Counted from the first letter of the stretch, positions 27,306 to 36,214 are shown. The stretch: DNA of 36,882 nt from Solidesulfovibrio fructosivorans JJ] (GCF_000179555.1 NZ_AECZ01000040.1:1-36882), one strand, 5' to 3'. Made by a program: numbers and translations. The notes: a model not told the origin generated them from the sequence alone.

Positions 27306-28373
27306 TCAATGGCTCCGCCGGTTTTCCCTCGTCCCCGATCCGCCCGATTTCAGGCGGAAAACGAGTGCCCGGCGGCCGATCCGGGCCGTCTTGCCGCCGG
27401 GAAACTGGAACACCCGTCCGGTGGCGCGTTTGGCCACGGCCGCGTCCAGGCTGAAAAGCGTCTCGGCCAGGGCCTGCCCCGGGCCGCAGGCGCGAAGCGC
27501 CCGGCGGTAGAGCCGCAGGCGCAGGGCGGGATGCAGCCCGGCAAGCGTCTCCATGGGAAGCGCGGTCGGGTCCGGGAAGTCGGGCAGGGAGGCCTCGAGG
27601 AAGTCCTCGTCGATTCTCGCCTGTCGCCAGAGCCTGGCAACGGCTTCGCCATGGCGCGGGTTTTCGGCGGCGATACGCGGCAGGATGTCGTTGCGGACCC
27701 GGTTTCTCCGGTAGGCCGGATCGTTGTTGGACGGGTCGCGGACAACGGGAAGGGAGAGGGCGTCGGCGAAGGCCTCGATGTCGCTTCTGGGCGTCATAAG
27801 CAGCGGGCGCAGGATGCGCCGCGACGGATCGAGGGCCGCCATGCCGCCGAGCCCCGGCCAGCCCGTGCCCCGGATAAGCCGCATGATCTGGTCTTCGGCC
27901 AGGTCGTCGCGCTGGTGCCCGAGGGCCGTCCAGGCGTTGGGGCGCGCCCCGCGAAGTTCCTCGAAGAACGCGTAGCGGGCGAGACGGCCGGCGTCTTCCA
28001 GGCCGATGCCGCGCTCCCGGGCCAATCCGGCCACATCCGCGCGGCGTTCGTGAAAAGGGATGTTCCAGGCGGCGCAAAAGGCCTCGGCATCGGCCGCTTC
28101 GGCGGCGGATTCGGGGCGCAGGCCGTGGTCGACGTGGGCGGCTTCGAGATGGGCCCCCAAACGTGGGGCCAGAACCGTCAAAACGGCAAGAAGGACAACG
28201 GAATCCGGTCCCCCCGAAAAGCCGACGATCCAGGTCGCGCCGCAGGGATCGTGGCCGCACTCCCCCACGAGAAATTCCTCCACGCCAAGGCACAGCAAGG
28301 CTTGCCTTCGGGGAAGGGCGTCGAGGCGCGGCCGCGCGCCCCGCGGCGCGGACCGGTTCGAGGCGGGGGGCAT
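27306..28373 (-). CDS. tilS: tRNA(Ile)-lysidine synthase
   Basis: Modifies C34 of the CAU-anticodon tRNA-Ile to lysidine with ATP and lysine, so that it reads AUA. The 355-residue protein has the PP-loop SGGPDS (53-58), AAHVDHGLRPES, the ALGHQRDDLAEDQIMRLIRGTG segment and the NDPAYRRNRVRNDILPRI tRNA-contact stretch. It is shorter than the E. coli enzyme and has only a brief C-terminal part, like the small TilS class. The start at 28373 has no strong ribosome binding site. It begins ten bases after the orphan gene upstream, so translational coupling is possible. Confidence 0.9.
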   Translation of the reverse strand: MPPASNRSAPRGARPRLDALPRRQALLCLGVEEFLVGECGHDPCGATWIVGFSGGPDSVVLLAVLTVLAPRLGAHLEAAHVDHGLRPESAAEAADAEAFCAAWNIPFHERRADVAGLARERGIGLEDAGRLARYAFFEELRGARPNAWTALGHQRDDLAEDQIMRLIRGTGWPGLGGMAALDPSRRILRPLLMTPRSDIEAFADALSLPVVRDPSNNDPAYRRNRVRNDILPRIAAENPRHGEAVARLWRQARIDEDFLEASLPDFPDPTALPMETLAGLHPALRLRLYRRALRACGPGQALAETLFSLDAAVAKRATGRVFQFPGGKTARIGRRALVFRLKSGGSGTRENRRSH

Positions 28374-28383
28374 CCGGGCCGGA

Positions 28384-28719
28384 TCAGACCGGAATGTCGA
28401 GTTCCCGGATGAAGTTGTCCAGGAAGTCGATCATCTGTTGGCGCTGTTCGGTGGTGCAGTAGCTGATGCAGGAACAGCGCAGCTTGCCCCGGCCGCGCAC
28501 GAGCAGTTCGAGCTTGAGCCAGTTGCGGCCTGTCTCGAGGATGAGCATGTATGGGCCGCATTCGCCGTAATGCTGCTGCTGCTCGTCGTTTAACATCTCC
28601 TGGGGAAAGGGGATGTAGTAGATGTGGTCGAGAGGGCCTTTGAAGCCTTTCTCGGCCAACTGCCGCTCGATGATCTCCATGTTGTCGGCGGAGACTTCGT
28701 CTATCAGGTAGGATCGCAT
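28384..28719 (-). CDS. Conserved-looking Cys-rich orphan protein in the hemA operon
   Basis: A 111-residue soluble protein I cannot assign to a family. It has an acidic N-terminal helix (VSADNMEIIERQLAEKGF), a mid-region with IYYIPFPQEML and ECGPYMLILETG, and a Cys motif CSCISYC near residues 82-88, which with the upstream Cys could bind metal. A C-terminal helix (TTEQRQQMIDFLDNFIREL) ends it. It starts three bases after the hemA stop and ends ten bases before tilS, so it is surely co-transcribed. Placement after hemA hints at a tetrapyrrole or iron link, but nothing in the sequence proves it. Confidence 0.75.
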   Translation of the reverse strand: MRSYLIDEVSADNMEIIERQLAEKGFKGPLDHIYYIPFPQEMLNDEQQQHYGECGPYMLILETGRNWLKLELLVRGRGKLRCSCISYCTTEQRQQMIDFLDNFIRELDIPV

Positions 28720-28722
28720 GGG

Positions 28723-30084
28723 TTACTCGCTTGTATCCGTCGCATCGGGGTTGGGGGTCTTTTCCCCGCCCAGGGGCGGTTTCCGGTCCGCGTGGGCGTC
28801 GTCCGGCGTCTGTTCGCGGTCCAGGTTGTACATGCGGCGGGTGAGGTCGATGAACCTGTCCCCCTTTTCTTCCCTGGCCCGGCGTTTGAGAAAAACGATG
28901 GGTTCGTGGAGGAGCTTGTGGCTGATGGACAAAGACAGGGTCTCGATGGCCCGGCGGGTCTCGTCGGAAACGTCCGGACCCAGGCGGCGCAGGGTCTTGT
29001 GCAGTTCCCGGCGGGCGATATCCTCCCCGGTTTGCAGCAGGTCCACGATGGTCGGCTTGACGTCCAGGGACTTGAGCCATTCGCCGAAGCGTTCCACCTG
29101 GAGCCGGATGATGTCGCGGGCCCGGGCCGCTTCCTCGCGACGCTGGGCCAGGTTTTCCTCCACGACTTCCTGGAGGTCGTCGATGTCGTACAAATACACG
29201 TTGTCCAGACTGTTGACGTCGGGGTCTATATCGCGCGGCACGGCGATGTCTATAAAAAACATCGGCTTGTGCTTGCGGGCCTTGAGCACGCCCCGCATGT
29301 CCCTGGCCTTCAAAATGACATGGGGCGCGCCAGTGGAGCTGATGACGATGTCCACCTCGGGCAGGCGCGACGCGAACTCCTCGAAGGCCACCGGACGGCC
29401 CTTGAACCGCGCCGCCAACTCCTCGGCCCGGGCATAGGTCCGGTTGGCCACCAGGATCTCGGAGACGCCGGCGTTGAGAAGATGCAGCGCCGCCAGCTCC
29501 GCCATTTCGCCGGCTCCCACGAGCATGGCCTTCTTGCCGGCCATCTCCCCGAAAATGCGCTTGGCCAGCTCCACCGCCGCATAGCTGATGGAAACGGCGC
29601 TGGCGCCGATGCCCGTGGCCGTGCGCACCTTTTTGGCCACGGAAAAGGCTTTGTGGCACAGCCGGTTGGTGATCACTCCCGCCGTGTTGCAACTGACGGC
29701 GTGGCGGTAGGCCGCCTTGAGCTGCCCCAGGATCTGCGGCTCGCCGAGGACCAGTGAATCCAGGCCCGAGGCCACGCAGAAAAGGTGCTCCACGGCGTCA
29801 AGGCCCTGGTGCTCGTAGAGGTGCGGGGCGAGGGCGGCCTGATCCTGGCCGCAGTATTCGGCCCAGGCGTCGAGGACGACGGGCCTCACGTCGCGGCCGG
29901 GGGCGTCGGCAACGACCACCTCCACCCGGTTGCAGGTGGAGAGCACGAGGGCTTCGCGCAGGCGGGCGTCGCCGCGCACCAGAAGTTCGCCGAGTTTGGG
30001 GCGGTCGCCCAGGGCGAACGCCTCCCGGACATCAACGCCGGCGGTCTTATGGTTGAGTCCGAACAGGTATATTTGATGCTCCAT
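28723..30084 (-). CDS. hemA: Glutamyl-tRNA reductase
   Basis: Reduces glutamyl-tRNA to glutamate-1-semialdehyde with NADPH, the committed tetrapyrrole step. The 453-residue protein has GLNHKTAGVDVREAFA at the N-terminus, the catalytic C51 in LSTCNRVEV and LVLGEPQILGQLKAAY. It also has the NADPH site LVGAGEMAELAALHL and the C-terminal dimerisation helix. ATG at 30084 lies inside the end of the CcsA-like gene (38-base overlap), with no obvious ribosome binding site, which suggests translational coupling. In Desulfovibrio-type organisms the product feeds siroheme for dissimilatory sulfite reductase and, through siroheme, heme. Confidence 0.95.
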   Translation of the reverse strand: MEHQIYLFGLNHKTAGVDVREAFALGDRPKLGELLVRGDARLREALVLSTCNRVEVVVADAPGRDVRPVVLDAWAEYCGQDQAALAPHLYEHQGLDAVEHLFCVASGLDSLVLGEPQILGQLKAAYRHAVSCNTAGVITNRLCHKAFSVAKKVRTATGIGASAVSISYAAVELAKRIFGEMAGKKAMLVGAGEMAELAALHLLNAGVSEILVANRTYARAEELAARFKGRPVAFEEFASRLPEVDIVISSTGAPHVILKARDMRGVLKARKHKPMFFIDIAVPRDIDPDVNSLDNVYLYDIDDLQEVVEENLAQRREEAARARDIIRLQVERFGEWLKSLDVKPTIVDLLQTGEDIARRELHKTLRRLGPDVSDETRRAIETLSLSISHKLLHEPIVFLKRRAREEKGDRFIDLTRRMYNLDREQTPDDAHADRKPPLGGEKTPNPDATDTSE

Positions 30085-30916
30085 CGATATATCGCGCGAA
30101 ACTATGGTGTGTGGGCACAAAAAAGTTGATGACAAGCAACGACACGAGGGTCAGGCAGGATATCCAGATGGCCAGTTTCGCGGTCTTGCGCCCCCGCCAG
30201 CCGATAAACAGGCGCTGATGGAACAGGAAGGCGAAAAGCAGCCAGACGCAAATAGCGATGATCTCCTTGGGATCGTAGGAAAAAATACGGTTCCAGGTGA
30301 GTTTGGCCCAGATGAATCCCGACAACAGGCCGATGGTGTAGAGCGGAAAGCCGGCGGCCACGGCCCATCGGTTGACCGTGTCGCAGGTGGAAAGCGCGGG
30401 CAGGGCCTTGGAAAAGCCCGAAAGCTTTTCCTTGGTCTTGATCTTGCGCTCCAGGTACAGATAGGCCAGCCCCGCGCCGCAAGCCATGGCGAGGAGGCTT
30501 ATGGCCAGAAACAGCGCCCCGATATGTAGCCCGAAGAAGAGTCCGCCCAGGGCCTTGGGCAGCGGCATGCGCTGGGCCGTGACCGCCTGGGACGAGAGGA
30601 ACAGAAACAAGGCCAACGGCGCGGCCAAGAGCCCGAGCATCTCGAGCCGCAGCCGCCACCAGAGGAAAAGGCAGATGAGAAGCAGGCTCCAGGCGAGCAG
30701 GCTGAAGTAGAATTCGCCCAGGAGCAGGGCCGCGCCGCCTTCGGTGGCCAGCAGCGCGACAAGATCCACGGTGTGCAGGGCGAAGCCGGCCACGGTGAGG
30801 CTCTCGCCCGCGCGACGAAGCGGCCGCCTGCCCGAAACCACGCCTAGCAAGTGCAGGGTGGCTCCGAAAAAGTACGCGGCCAGGACCAGGACGAAAAGAA
30901 CGTTAAGCGCCGGCAT
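30047..30916 (-). CDS. CcsA/HemX-like cytochrome c assembly family membrane protein
   Basis: A 289-residue protein with about eight membrane helices, matching the CcsA/CcmC/HemX superfamily that moves or handles heme at the membrane. Several histidines sit at helix ends (LHTVDL, GLHIGALF, FHQRLF, PTHHSF), and WNRIFSYDPKEIIAICVWLLFAFL-type text matches the conserved W-x-x-DPKE region of this family. The full WWD heme motif is not evident, so HemX-like is safer than CcsA proper. ATG at 30916 has GGGAG upstream; a TTG at 30922 is also in frame. It overlaps the siroheme gene at its start and hemA at its end. HemX of Bacillus influences HemA level, which fits the order here. Confidence 0.83.
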   Translation of the reverse strand: MPALNVLFVLVLAAYFFGATLHLLGVVSGRRPLRRAGESLTVAGFALHTVDLVALLATEGGAALLLGEFYFSLLAWSLLLICLFLWWRLRLEMLGLLAAPLALFLFLSSQAVTAQRMPLPKALGGLFFGLHIGALFLAISLLAMACGAGLAYLYLERKIKTKEKLSGFSKALPALSTCDTVNRWAVAAGFPLYTIGLLSGFIWAKLTWNRIFSYDPKEIIAICVWLLFAFLFHQRLFIGWRGRKTAKLAIWISCLTLVSLLVINFFVPTHHSFARYIDGASNIPVRTQP

Positions 30917-31595
30917 GGGCAAGGGCTCCCGAGACCAGCCCGCTGGCCTCGCCGTGCAGGGACGCGGGCAGGAAGTCCCGCAGCACGGCCTCGGCGGCGG
31001 CCGCGTCGCCGCGCTTCAAGTCCTCGATCAGGCTCGAGTTGACCAGTTCACGAAAAATTCTGGAATTCTCGGTTGTTCCCAGGCCAAGCCCCAGCACCAT
31101 GGGCCGCAGGGTGCTCATGAGCACAAGCAAGGCGCCGTATTCCGAGCCGAGAAACTCCCCCAGTCCCTGTCGGATCTTGCGGGCCAGGGCCGGCGAGCCG
31201 CCGCCCGTGGAAATGGCCACGGTAAGGTCGCCCTGGGTATAGAGCGCCGGCACGATGAAGCTGCATTTCTCCGGCTGGTCCACGATGTTGCACAAGATGC
31301 CGCGTTTTTCGCATTCCCGGCTGATTTCCCAATTGAGCGCCTCGTCGTCGGTGGACGCGATGACCAGGAACCGGCCGTCGAGGTCGGCGGGGGCAAAGGG
31401 GCGACAGGCGAAAACCACGGCCGGGTGGGCGAGCGCCTCGGCACAGGATTCGTCCGGGGCGATCATGTCGAGAACCAGGATTTCCGCCGCGCCGCAGGCG
31501 GCAAGCGTGGCGATCTTGCGCCGGCCGACCTGGCCCGCGCCCACCACAAGGCACCGTTTACCCTGCAGATTGACGTAAATAGGATAATACCGCAT
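30903..31595 (-). CDS. Precorrin-2 dehydrogenase / siroheme synthase N-terminal type
   Basis: NAD-dependent oxidation of precorrin-2 to sirohydrochlorin (Met8/SirC/CysG-N family), some members also inserting iron. The 230-residue protein has the Rossmann motif VVGAGQVGRRK (17-27), STDDEALN, CNIVDQPEKCSFIVPAL and STGGGSPALARKIR, in family order. The methyltransferase half of CysG is absent, so uroporphyrinogen methylation must be done elsewhere. It is first in the run of overlapping genes leading to hemA. In sulfate reducers this enzyme serves siroheme for sulfite reductase. Confidence 0.9.
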   Translation of the reverse strand: MRYYPIYVNLQGKRCLVVGAGQVGRRKIATLAACGAAEILVLDMIAPDESCAEALAHPAVVFACRPFAPADLDGRFLVIASTDDEALNWEISRECEKRGILCNIVDQPEKCSFIVPALYTQGDLTVAISTGGGSPALARKIRQGLGEFLGSEYGALLVLMSTLRPMVLGLGLGTTENSRIFRELVNSSLIEDLKRGDAAAAEAVLRDFLPASLHGEASGLVSGALAHAGA

Positions 31596-31682
31596 GGATG
31601 ATTCCTATAACAGAAGAAGATTGGAACCGGAAAGGTATTTTTTTCACATGTATTTTCCAGTTCATTGAACGCGGTGCAAGGT

Positions 31683-32948
31683 ATGGCGCGTTTTCTCGTT
31701 TTGCAACTGGCCCGTCTGGGGGACCTCGTTCAGACCCGGCGGCTGCTGTCCGGGCTCGACCGCGCGGCCCGGCGCACCGGCGGCGAGGTGCATCTGGCCG
31801 TGGACCACTCCCTGGCCGCCCTGGCGGCGCGGCTTTATCCCTTTGCCGTGGTCCACGGGCTGCCGGCCCATGGGGCGGCGGGGCTTAATCCCCTGGCCGC
31901 GACCGGGCGGGTGCTGGCTAGCCGACGGGAGTTCGCCGCGCTGGCCGAGCTTGGCTTCGACAAGGTCTTTTGCCTCAATTTTTCGCCGCTCGGCATGGCG
32001 GTCGCCGCCATGTTTCCCCCCGAGGTCCAGCGCGGCTACCGGCAAAGCGCCGGCCAGGCCGACAAGGACCCGCTGTTGCGCCTCATCTTTCGGCTGGCCC
32101 GGGACCGGCGGGGCGGCGGCATCAATCTGGCCGACATATGGGCCCATCTCGACGACGATCCCGTGCCGTCGGAAACGGTCAACCCGCAAGCCGCGCCACG
32201 GGGCGGGGGGCTCGGCGTGGCCCTGGCCGGGCGCATGGCCCGCCGGTCGCTTCCCCCCGAGGTGCTGGCATCGGTCGTGCGCACCCTGTACCTGGCCTCG
32301 GGAGCCGGGCGGGTGCTTCTTTTCGGCACCGCCTCCCAGGCCGGCGAGGCCAGGGCGCTTTTGCGCAAGCTCGACCCCCACGTGCGGGACGCCTGCCGGG
32401 ATATGACCGGCAAAACCGATTTGCACGATCTTGTCGAGGCCGTATCCTCCCTCGACCGGCTGGTGACGCCCGATACCGGGGCCATGCATCTGGCCGCCTT
32501 TTACGGCGTGCCGGTGACGGCCTTTTTTCTGTCCTCGGCCTGGTGCCATGAAACCGGCCCGTACGGCGTCGGGCACACGGTCTGGCAGGCCGTGACCCCG
32601 TGCGCGCCCTGTCTGGAATCCGCGCCGTGCGGGCATGGACTTGCCTGCCTGCCGCCCTTTGCCGACCCGGGCTTTGCCCGGACGCTTGCCGGATCGACCA
32701 AAGCCGCGCCGCCGGCCGGTCTCGTCGGCATGGCCACGACCTGCGACGCCCTTGGGGCGCTGTGCCGGCCGGTATGCGGGGAAGACCCGACCGAGCGGGC
32801 GCGCGCCGCCTTTCGCGCTTTTCTCACGCGGCGGCTGACCCCGGTGGTGGCGGACGCGGAACTTGGCCACGAGTTGGCCCAATCCTCTTATCTGGAAACG
32901 GACTGGGTGTTGCCGCCCGTTGGACGGCCCCTGGCCGGGGAGTGGTGA
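31683..32948 (+). CDS. Glycosyltransferase family 9 (heptosyltransferase-like)
   Basis: A 421-residue GT-B enzyme. MARFLVLQLARLGDLVQTRRLL at the N-terminus and VTPDTGAMHLAAFYGVPVTAFF near 260-282 are the ADP-heptose transferase (WaaC/WaaF/RfaQ) signatures. The C-terminal third is longer than in WaaC, with a Cys-rich stretch (TPCAPCLESAPCGHGLACLP) seen in some family members. The start is uncertain: ATG 31683 gives the family N-terminus, while GTG 31674 and TTG 31665 are in frame. The next gene starts four bases after its stop. It may act on lipopolysaccharide core or, given the partner and nearby flgE, on flagellar glycans. Confidence 0.83.
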   Translation: MARFLVLQLARLGDLVQTRRLLSGLDRAARRTGGEVHLAVDHSLAALAARLYPFAVVHGLPAHGAAGLNPLAATGRVLASRREFAALAELGFDKVFCLNFSPLGMAVAAMFPPEVQRGYRQSAGQADKDPLLRLIFRLARDRRGGGINLADIWAHLDDDPVPSETVNPQAAPRGGGLGVALAGRMARRSLPPEVLASVVRTLYLASGAGRVLLFGTASQAGEARALLRKLDPHVRDACRDMTGKTDLHDLVEAVSSLDRLVTPDTGAMHLAAFYGVPVTAFFLSSAWCHETGPYGVGHTVWQAVTPCAPCLESAPCGHGLACLPPFADPGFARTLAGSTKAAPPAGLVGMATTCDALGALCRPVCGEDPTERARAAFRAFLTRRLTPVVADAELGHELAQSSYLETDWVLPPVGRPLAGEW

Positions 32949-32952
32949 TCGC

Positions 32953-34224
32953 ATGGATTTCGGGCGGGCGCTGCGCATCTTGATCGTGTTGCCCATGTAC
33001 GGGGGCTCGCTTCCCATCGGCCGGCATTGCGCCACGGCCTGCGCCGGGCTGGGGCACGTGGTCGAAACCTTCGAGGCGCCGGATTTCTACGGGGCTTTCT
33101 CTGCTCTCAAGAACTTGCGCGTGACGTCCGACCGCCTGGAATACCTGGAGAACAGCTTTCTCCAGGTGGTGTCCCAGGCCGTTTGCGCCAAGGTGGAAAC
33201 CTTCGGCCCGGATCTGGTCCTGGGGCTCGCCCAGGCCCCGCTGTCGCGACAGGCCTTGAAACGCCTGCGCCGCGACGGCGTGCGCACGGCCATGTGGTTT
33301 GTCGAGGACTTCCGGCTTTTCACCTATTGGGAGGCCTTCGCGCCTTTTTACGACGTCTTCGCCGTGATCCAGAAGGAGCCGTTTCCGGAAAAGCTCGCCG
33401 CCATCGGCCAGGAAAACGCGCTCTACCTGCCCCTGGCCGCCGATCCGGCCGTGCACCGGCCGCTGGAGCTTTCCCCCGTGGACAGGCGCATTTACGGGGC
33501 CGAGGTGTCGTTTATGGGCGCGGGCTATCCCAACCGCCGCCTCGCCTTTGCCGAACTGCTCGACTTCGACCTCGGCATCTTCGGCAATGAGTGGGACGGG
33601 GATACCCGCCTGGCCCCCCATGTGCGCCTTTCGGGACGGCGTTTGTCCACCGAGGAGACGGTCAAGGTTTTCAACGCCGCCACGATTAACCTCAATTTGC
33701 ACTCGAGCATCGGCGTGGAAAGGCTCGTGCCGGGGGGCGATTTCGTCAATCCCCGCACCTTCGAGCTGGCCATGTGCGGCGCGTTTCAGCTCGTCGACGA
33801 GCGCGCGCTGTTGCCGGAGCTTTTCGCGGACGACGAATTGGCCCGATTCGGGAGCCTCGACGAACTCAAGGAGCGCTTGAGCTATTACCTGGCCAGGCCC
33901 GAGGAACGGGCGGCCTTGGCCGGGCGCGCCAGACGCCGCGCCCTGGCCGACCATACCTACGCGGCCCGCATGGAAACGCTTTTCGCCTTTACGGCCGAGC
34001 GCTTCCCGGGCTGGCCGGCGCGCAAGCGGGAGGATGCGGCGCTTTCGGGACTGCCGCCGGAGCTCCGTGAGGAGCTCTCGACCCTGCTTGGGGAACTGTC
34101 CCTGCCAGCCGACGTGTCCTTCGACGATCTCATCTGGGCCGTGCGCGCCCGCCAGGGGCGGCTCTCGCCGCTCGAGACCTCCCTGCTGTTTCTCGACGAA
34201 TGGCGCAAGCAGTATAGTCATTAG
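32953..34224 (+). CDS. CgeB/DUF3880-type glycosyltransferase
   Basis: A 423-residue GT-B protein with two Rossmann-like halves. The N-terminal half (LRILIVLPMYGGSLPIGRHCATA) and WFVEDFRLFTYWEAFAPFYDVFAVIQKE match the spore-maturation CgeB/DUF3880 group. The C-terminal half (VSFMGAGYPNRRLAF, then NLHSSIGVERLVPGGDFVNPRTFELAMCGAFQLVDER) is the usual glycosyl-transferase group 1 nucleotide-sugar region. A helical tail follows. ATG 32953 starts four bases after the upstream stop, so the two transferases form one operon. Acceptor and sugar are unknown. Such proteins occur in surface and flagellin glycosylation clusters. Confidence 0.8.
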   Translation: MDFGRALRILIVLPMYGGSLPIGRHCATACAGLGHVVETFEAPDFYGAFSALKNLRVTSDRLEYLENSFLQVVSQAVCAKVETFGPDLVLGLAQAPLSRQALKRLRRDGVRTAMWFVEDFRLFTYWEAFAPFYDVFAVIQKEPFPEKLAAIGQENALYLPLAADPAVHRPLELSPVDRRIYGAEVSFMGAGYPNRRLAFAELLDFDLGIFGNEWDGDTRLAPHVRLSGRRLSTEETVKVFNAATINLNLHSSIGVERLVPGGDFVNPRTFELAMCGAFQLVDERALLPELFADDELARFGSLDELKERLSYYLARPEERAALAGRARRRALADHTYAARMETLFAFTAERFPGWPARKREDAALSGLPPELREELSTLLGELSLPADVSFDDLIWAVRARQGRLSPLETSLLFLDEWRKQYSH

Positions 34225-34237
34225 AAGGATGGGGAAT

Positions 34238-34277
34238 GCGAGAGGGGAAACCCTTTGAAAAGGGTTTCCCCTCTCGC
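34238..34277. terminator. Palindromic intergenic element, copy E
   Basis: Perfect 19-bp inverted repeat (34238-34256 against 34259-34277) with a GA loop. The half-site GGG-GAAA-CCC-TTT forms a mini-terminator on both strands. It lies between the convergent glycosyltransferase and flgE genes, the expected place for a bidirectional terminator. The remaining 100 bases to flgE hold nothing I recognise. Confidence 0.75.
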
Positions 34278-34379
34278 GCTCTCCCTTTCTGAAACTTTCA
34301 ACCGTGACGGATGTTGTGCGGACAGCATCCTGTTATTCGGAAAGCGAGGTTTTCCGCAGGCAACCTTTAACGGCTATGA

Positions 34380-35939
34380 CTACCGCTTAATCTCCAGGGC
34401 CTTTTGCATCATCTCGTCGGCTGTGGTCACCACTTTGGAGTTGGACTGGAAGGCGCGTTGCAGGGTGATGAGGTTGACCATTTCCGTGGCCATGTCGACG
34501 TTGGACGATTCGAGGGTGTAGCCCGAAACGCTGTCGAACACGCCGGAATTGGCCCGTCCGAGGCTCGCGTCACCCGATTCCTTGGTGGCGGAGAGCAGGT
34601 TGTTGCCTTCCCGGTACAGATCGGTGGGGTTGACGAAGTCCGCCAGGCCCACGACGAACAGCTCGATGGTCTGCCCGTTGGAAAATGTCCCCGAGATCAC
34701 GCCGTTTTCATCCACGCTGGTGCTGAGGAGCGTGCCCGAGGCATAACCGTCCTGTGTGGAGGAAGCGGTATAAGAAGAGGTGGAGTAGTTGGAGGTGCAG
34801 GTGGCGGCGTTTTTGGTATTGGCGCTGTTGAAGCCTGCGTTGGCGCTGGTCAGGGTGCCGATGTCGGCGGCGGTGGCGGGGGCGCTGGCGCTCCAGCTGG
34901 CATTGGAGGACGACAGGCCGTCTTTGTAAACAATGGGTTGGCTGGACAAGATGTTGGAAGAGTTGGAGGCCGAACGGAACGTGGCGTTCAGTTTCGGGTT
35001 TCCTGAACCGTCGAGGCTGGCCTGGGTCCAGGAGGCCAGATCGGTGGGATCGCTCCCGGACGGGGTGAAGGCGGTTTCATTCTCCAACTCGCCCTGGGCG
35101 GAGAAGGTAAGGGTGCCGATCATGAGAACGCCGGCCTTGCTCGTGCCGCTGGTGGTGGAGCTGCCGTCGTCCTCCGGCGGCATCGTCACCATGTATTCCC
35201 AATATTCCTTGCCGTTTTCATCCGACACCTTGGAGTAGTAGGTCGTGAGAGTGTGGGTGCCGCCCTCGGAATCGTAAACCTTGATGGGGGCCGAGTAGGC
35301 GGTGTTGGAGATGGGCGGGCTGTTGTCGGCGTTGTACCTTTTGAACATGCTGAAATAGGGATCGGTGGCGTCGAGGGTCCCGGGTTCGGTCTGGCCGTCG
35401 AGGTTGGTGATCATGGTGACGGCGCTCGTGGCCTGGGCCGCCGAAGTGTAATCCTTGATCTGGATGTCGGTCAGAGTTCCGGTGGTCGGGACCTGGGACA
35501 AGACGGTGCCTGTGCGCTTGGCCGCGGTGACCGCGGTCTGATCCACGGCCCAGCCCTGGACGTTCAACCCCGTTTCGGTCGTCAGGTAGCCGTTGACATC
35601 GAAGTTGAAAGCGCCGTCCCGGGTATAATAGGTCTTATCGGTGCCGGGCTTCTTGACCACGAAATAGCCGCGCTCCCCGTTGATGGCCATGTCCATGGAC
35701 TGGCTGGCGCTGATGGGGCTGCCAGTCGATGTGGTCATGGAGACGCTGCCGACCTGCACGCCGGTGCCGATCTGGCTGCCGTCGGAGGTCCCGCCGGCCA
35801 TCTCGCTGATCATGTCGGCGAAGAGAAGCCGTGAGGACTTGTATCCCGTGGTCCCGGTATTGGCGAGGTTGTTGCCCGTGTTGGCGATGCCCGTGCTGTA
35901 GCTCAAAAGGCCCGACACGCCTGTCCAGATCGCGCTCAT
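34380..35939 (-). CDS. flgE: Flagellar hook protein FlgE
   Basis: Polymerises into the curved hook joining basal body and filament. The 519-residue protein begins with the flagellar rod/hook N-terminus (SAIWTGVSGLLSYSTGIANTGNNLANTGTTGYKSSRLLFADM). It has the GVQVGSVSMTTSTGSPISAS segment and a Ser/Thr/Ala-rich variable domain (about 230-430). It ends with the FlgE/FlgF/FlgG C-terminus (SNVDMATEMVNLITLQRAFQSNSKVVTTADEMMQKAL). ATG 35939 has AAGGAAGGTGG upstream; the open frame to 36209 is non-coding-looking. Length favours FlgE over FlgF/FlgG. A possible sigma54 promoter is at 36032-36048. No other hook genes (flgD, fliK) are in the window, so flgE stands alone or heads an unlinked unit. Confidence 0.92.
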   Translation of the reverse strand: MSAIWTGVSGLLSYSTGIANTGNNLANTGTTGYKSSRLLFADMISEMAGGTSDGSQIGTGVQVGSVSMTTSTGSPISASQSMDMAINGERGYFVVKKPGTDKTYYTRDGAFNFDVNGYLTTETGLNVQGWAVDQTAVTAAKRTGTVLSQVPTTGTLTDIQIKDYTSAAQATSAVTMITNLDGQTEPGTLDATDPYFSMFKRYNADNSPPISNTAYSAPIKVYDSEGGTHTLTTYYSKVSDENGKEYWEYMVTMPPEDDGSSTTSGTSKAGVLMIGTLTFSAQGELENETAFTPSGSDPTDLASWTQASLDGSGNPKLNATFRSASNSSNILSSQPIVYKDGLSSSNASWSASAPATAADIGTLTSANAGFNSANTKNAATCTSNYSTSSYTASSTQDGYASGTLLSTSVDENGVISGTFSNGQTIELFVVGLADFVNPTDLYREGNNLLSATKESGDASLGRANSGVFDSVSGYTLESSNVDMATEMVNLITLQRAFQSNSKVVTTADEMMQKALEIKR

Positions 35940-36214
35940 GATCCACCTTCCTTCTCGAGCGGGCGGCAGAAATTTCCCGTTTCCAGGCGACGGCGGGGGA
36001 GAAGAACGCTCCGTCCGCGACGCCAGCCGACTGCGGGGCCCATGCCAAGGGGCCGCAACCAGGGCGGATTTCCGCGTCGGCCAGCCGGGCGAAACAGAAG
36101 ATTCGGGCTGGCGGCACGAGGGGAAATCCTTGCCGTCCGCCCAGGAGAATGCAGGAGCCGGGCCAGTCGGGCGCGCATGTCGACAGCAAGAAGGGCGTTT
36201 CGAGCGCAAAGTCC
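35940..36214. other. flgE upstream region without a gene
   Basis: Between the flgE start and the first tandem promoter I see only the possible sigma54 site and the flgE ribosome binding site. Open frames here are shadows with no protein-like features. Confidence 0.5.
36032..36048 (-). promoter_or_regulatory. Possible sigma54 promoter for flgE
   Basis: On the minus strand TTGGCATGGGCCCCGCA: GG and GC separated by exactly ten bases, with TTGGCA and GCA matching the -24/-12 consensus, though CC replaces TT before GC. It would give a leader of about 80 bases. Hook genes in related bacteria are commonly RpoN-dependent. Confidence 0.4.
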
